From the NCBI RefSeq assembly GCF_030867145.1, contig NC_134441.1, positions 5,334,992 to 5,398,991 on the forward strand: a stretch of 64,000 nt of DNA, written 5' to 3'. The notes under the pieces were generated by a model. That model was given only the letters and a program-made list of their open reading frames with translations. It had not been told where the DNA came from and did not search any database. Below are positions 63,018-64,000 of the stretch, in pieces (the stretch's first letter is position 1; every line of letters begins with the position of its first letter). Made by a program: the position numbers and the translations under genes. This DNA is from Opisthocomus hoazin (lineage: Eukaryota > Chordata > Aves > Opisthocomiformes > Opisthocomidae).

Positions 63018-64000
63018 CGGTCTCTTTAACCTCTTTTACTATAGCATGTGAAGTAACTTTCTCCACTTTCTTGGTGGACACTAATTTCTCCTCAAAGCTT
63101 TCTTCATGTTCCTCTACCTTCTGAGTGACTGTCACTGACTTTGTGATATATGTGGTTGTACTGTCCCCACCTGCAGTAGTGATTTTCTCTGCTTTTTTGG
63201 TTACTACAATTTTCTCACCCTTATCATCAATTGGGCTCACATCTAGGCCATTGGTGACAACTCCCTTGTCTTCCTCCTCAGCCTCCTTCTCTTTGGATTC
63301 CTCCTCTTCCTTTTTCTCCTCCACCTCACCATTCACTGCAATGTCTTCTTTCCTGGACTCCTTCTCTACCTCTGCGCTAATTTTTGTTACCTTTTTGACA
63401 GTGATGGTCTCCTCCACCACAGCCTTTTCATCTTTGACCGGGGAGGCCGGCTTCTCTGGAGAACGGGGCTTCTCTGGAGTCACCGGTTTTTCTGGAGAGC
63501 GGGGCTTCTCTGGGGTTGCTGGCTTTTCTGGAGAGCGGGGCTTCTCCGGCGTCGCCAGCTTCTCCAGGGTCACTGCTTTCTCTGGGGTCGCAGGCTTCTC
63601 CGGCGTTGCAGGCTTCTCCGGCGTTGCAGGCTTCTCCGGGGAGGTCACCTTTGGTGTCGCTGGCTTCTCCGGAGATGCTGCTTTCGCTTCCTCCTTAGCT
63701 GGTTTCTCACCACCTTTCTCCACCTTCTGTTCTTTTCCTGCTTCTGCAGCTGTTTCTTTCTGGACAGCCTTGGCTGGCTCTGTTACAGGAGATTTAGGCG
63801 GGGATTTAGGGGGTGACTTTGAGGGAGGTGTTTTGACCTTCTCTACCTTTGCTGCTACCTCTTCAGCCTTGCCCTTGGCCTCAGCTTTTTCTCCCTCTTC
63901 TTCAGCCTCCTCCCCTTCTTCCTTTTCCTCTATTTCTTCTTTTTCAGAACCACCTTCTTCTGCTGCATCAGATTTTGCAGCTTCTTCTTCCTCCTCTGCT
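63013..64000 (-). CDS. NEFM: NEFM last coding exon, 3' part (C-terminal tail; runs off the window)
   Basis: The minus strand is open from the window edge to TAA at 63,015-63,013, giving 328 visible codons. Order from N to C: a Glu/Ala-rich acidic segment, a cluster VKTPPSKSPPKSPPKSP (63,787 upward), Lys/Glu/Ala linker, an array of KPATPE and KPRSPE repeats, then a second acidic segment. The end is the conserved NF-M terminus with KVEKVTSHAIVKEVKETE. Neurofilament medium is the type IV filament subunit whose phosphorylated tail forms side-arms spacing axonal filaments. Ser and Thr followed by Pro are targets of proline-directed kinases such as CDK5 and ERK in this family. The head, rod and any introns lie beyond position 64,000. 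The gene faces NEFL tail-to-tail, as in mammals. Confidence 0.97.
   Translation of the reverse strand, partial: AEEEEEAAKSDAAEEGGSEKEEIEEKEEGEEAEEEGEKAEAKGKAEEVAAKVEKVKTPPSKSPPKSPPKSPVTEPAKAVQKETAAEAGKEQKVEKGGEKPAKEEAKAASPEKPATPKVTSPEKPATPEKPATPEKPATPEKAVTLEKLATPEKPRSPEKPATPEKPRSPEKPVTPEKPRSPEKPASPVKDEKAVVEETITVKKVTKISAEVEKESRKEDIAVNGEVEEKKEEEESKEKEAEEEDKGVVTNGLDVSPIDDKGEKIVVTKKAEKITTAGGDSTTTYITKSVTVTQKVEEHEESFEEKLVSTKKVEKVTSHAIVKEVKETE
63439..63684 (-). repeat. NEFM: 18-bp-period coding minisatellite: NEFM S/T-P phosphorylation repeats
   Basis: About 13 tandem hexapeptide units of the form E-K-P-x-S/T-P, encoded by 18-bp repeats. Most units carry ATP, three carry RSP and one VTP. One pair of units has decayed to EKAVTLEKLATP, losing prolines. 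Nearly identical DNA units (for example GGCGTTGCAGGCTTCTCC on the plus strand) show recent duplication, so copy number may vary between individuals or species. Confidence 0.93.
63787..63831 (-). repeat. NEFM: KSP cluster of NEFM
   Basis: The encoded peptide TPPSKSPPKSPPKSP holds three consecutive KSPP/KSP phosphoacceptor motifs at four-residue spacing. This is the classic neurofilament KSP type and is distinct from the six-residue array further toward the C-terminus. Confidence 0.9.

Overview
This is a vertebrate nuclear genome window, most likely from a bird. The evidence is intron-containing neurofilament genes with GC-rich first exons and CpG islands, a 3'-end fragment of a CR1 LINE (the dominant retroelement of birds and other sauropsids), and very few other repeats. 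The species cannot be fixed from the sequence. No bacterial, viral, CRISPR or integrated-element system is visible, and no new multi-gene system was found.

Layout from left to right. (1) About 1-11,736 is read as the first intron of DOCK5 on the minus strand. Its coding exon 1 (N-terminus MARWIPTKREKYGV, clean GT donor) lies at 11,737-11,779 inside a CpG island at about 11,560-12,130. (2) About 12.1-51.6 kb is a 40-kb gene-poor interval between the divergently transcribed DOCK5 and NEFL promoters. It holds simple repeats, some blocks with the look of conserved non-coding DNA, and a GC-elevated block at about 39.2-41.4 kb with a good CTCF-like motif. (3) NEFL (neurofilament light) is complete on the plus strand at about 52,166-56,845. 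It has a TATA-like box and tandem GC boxes, four coding exons joining in frame to 559 codons, consensus splice sites and clear polyadenylation signals. (4) About 56.9-62.4 kb is the tail-to-tail intergenic spacer. (5) The last coding exon of NEFM (neurofilament medium) runs on the minus strand from the window end (64,000) to its stop at 63,013-63,015. It includes the glutamate-rich tail, a KSP cluster and an 18-bp-period tandem array encoding EKPATP/EKPRSP-type phosphorylation repeats. Its 3' UTR extends to about 62,450.

The order NEFM > < NEFL, then DOCK5 pointing away, matches the arrangement known on human 8p21, so this is a conserved syntenic block. NEFL and NEFM proteins co-assemble into neuronal intermediate filaments. 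DOCK5 (a Rac guanine-nucleotide exchange factor) is functionally unrelated. The main open questions are regulatory: insulation between DOCK5 and NEFL, G-rich structure at the NEFL exon 1 donor, poly(A) site choice, and variation of the NEFM phosphorylation repeats.
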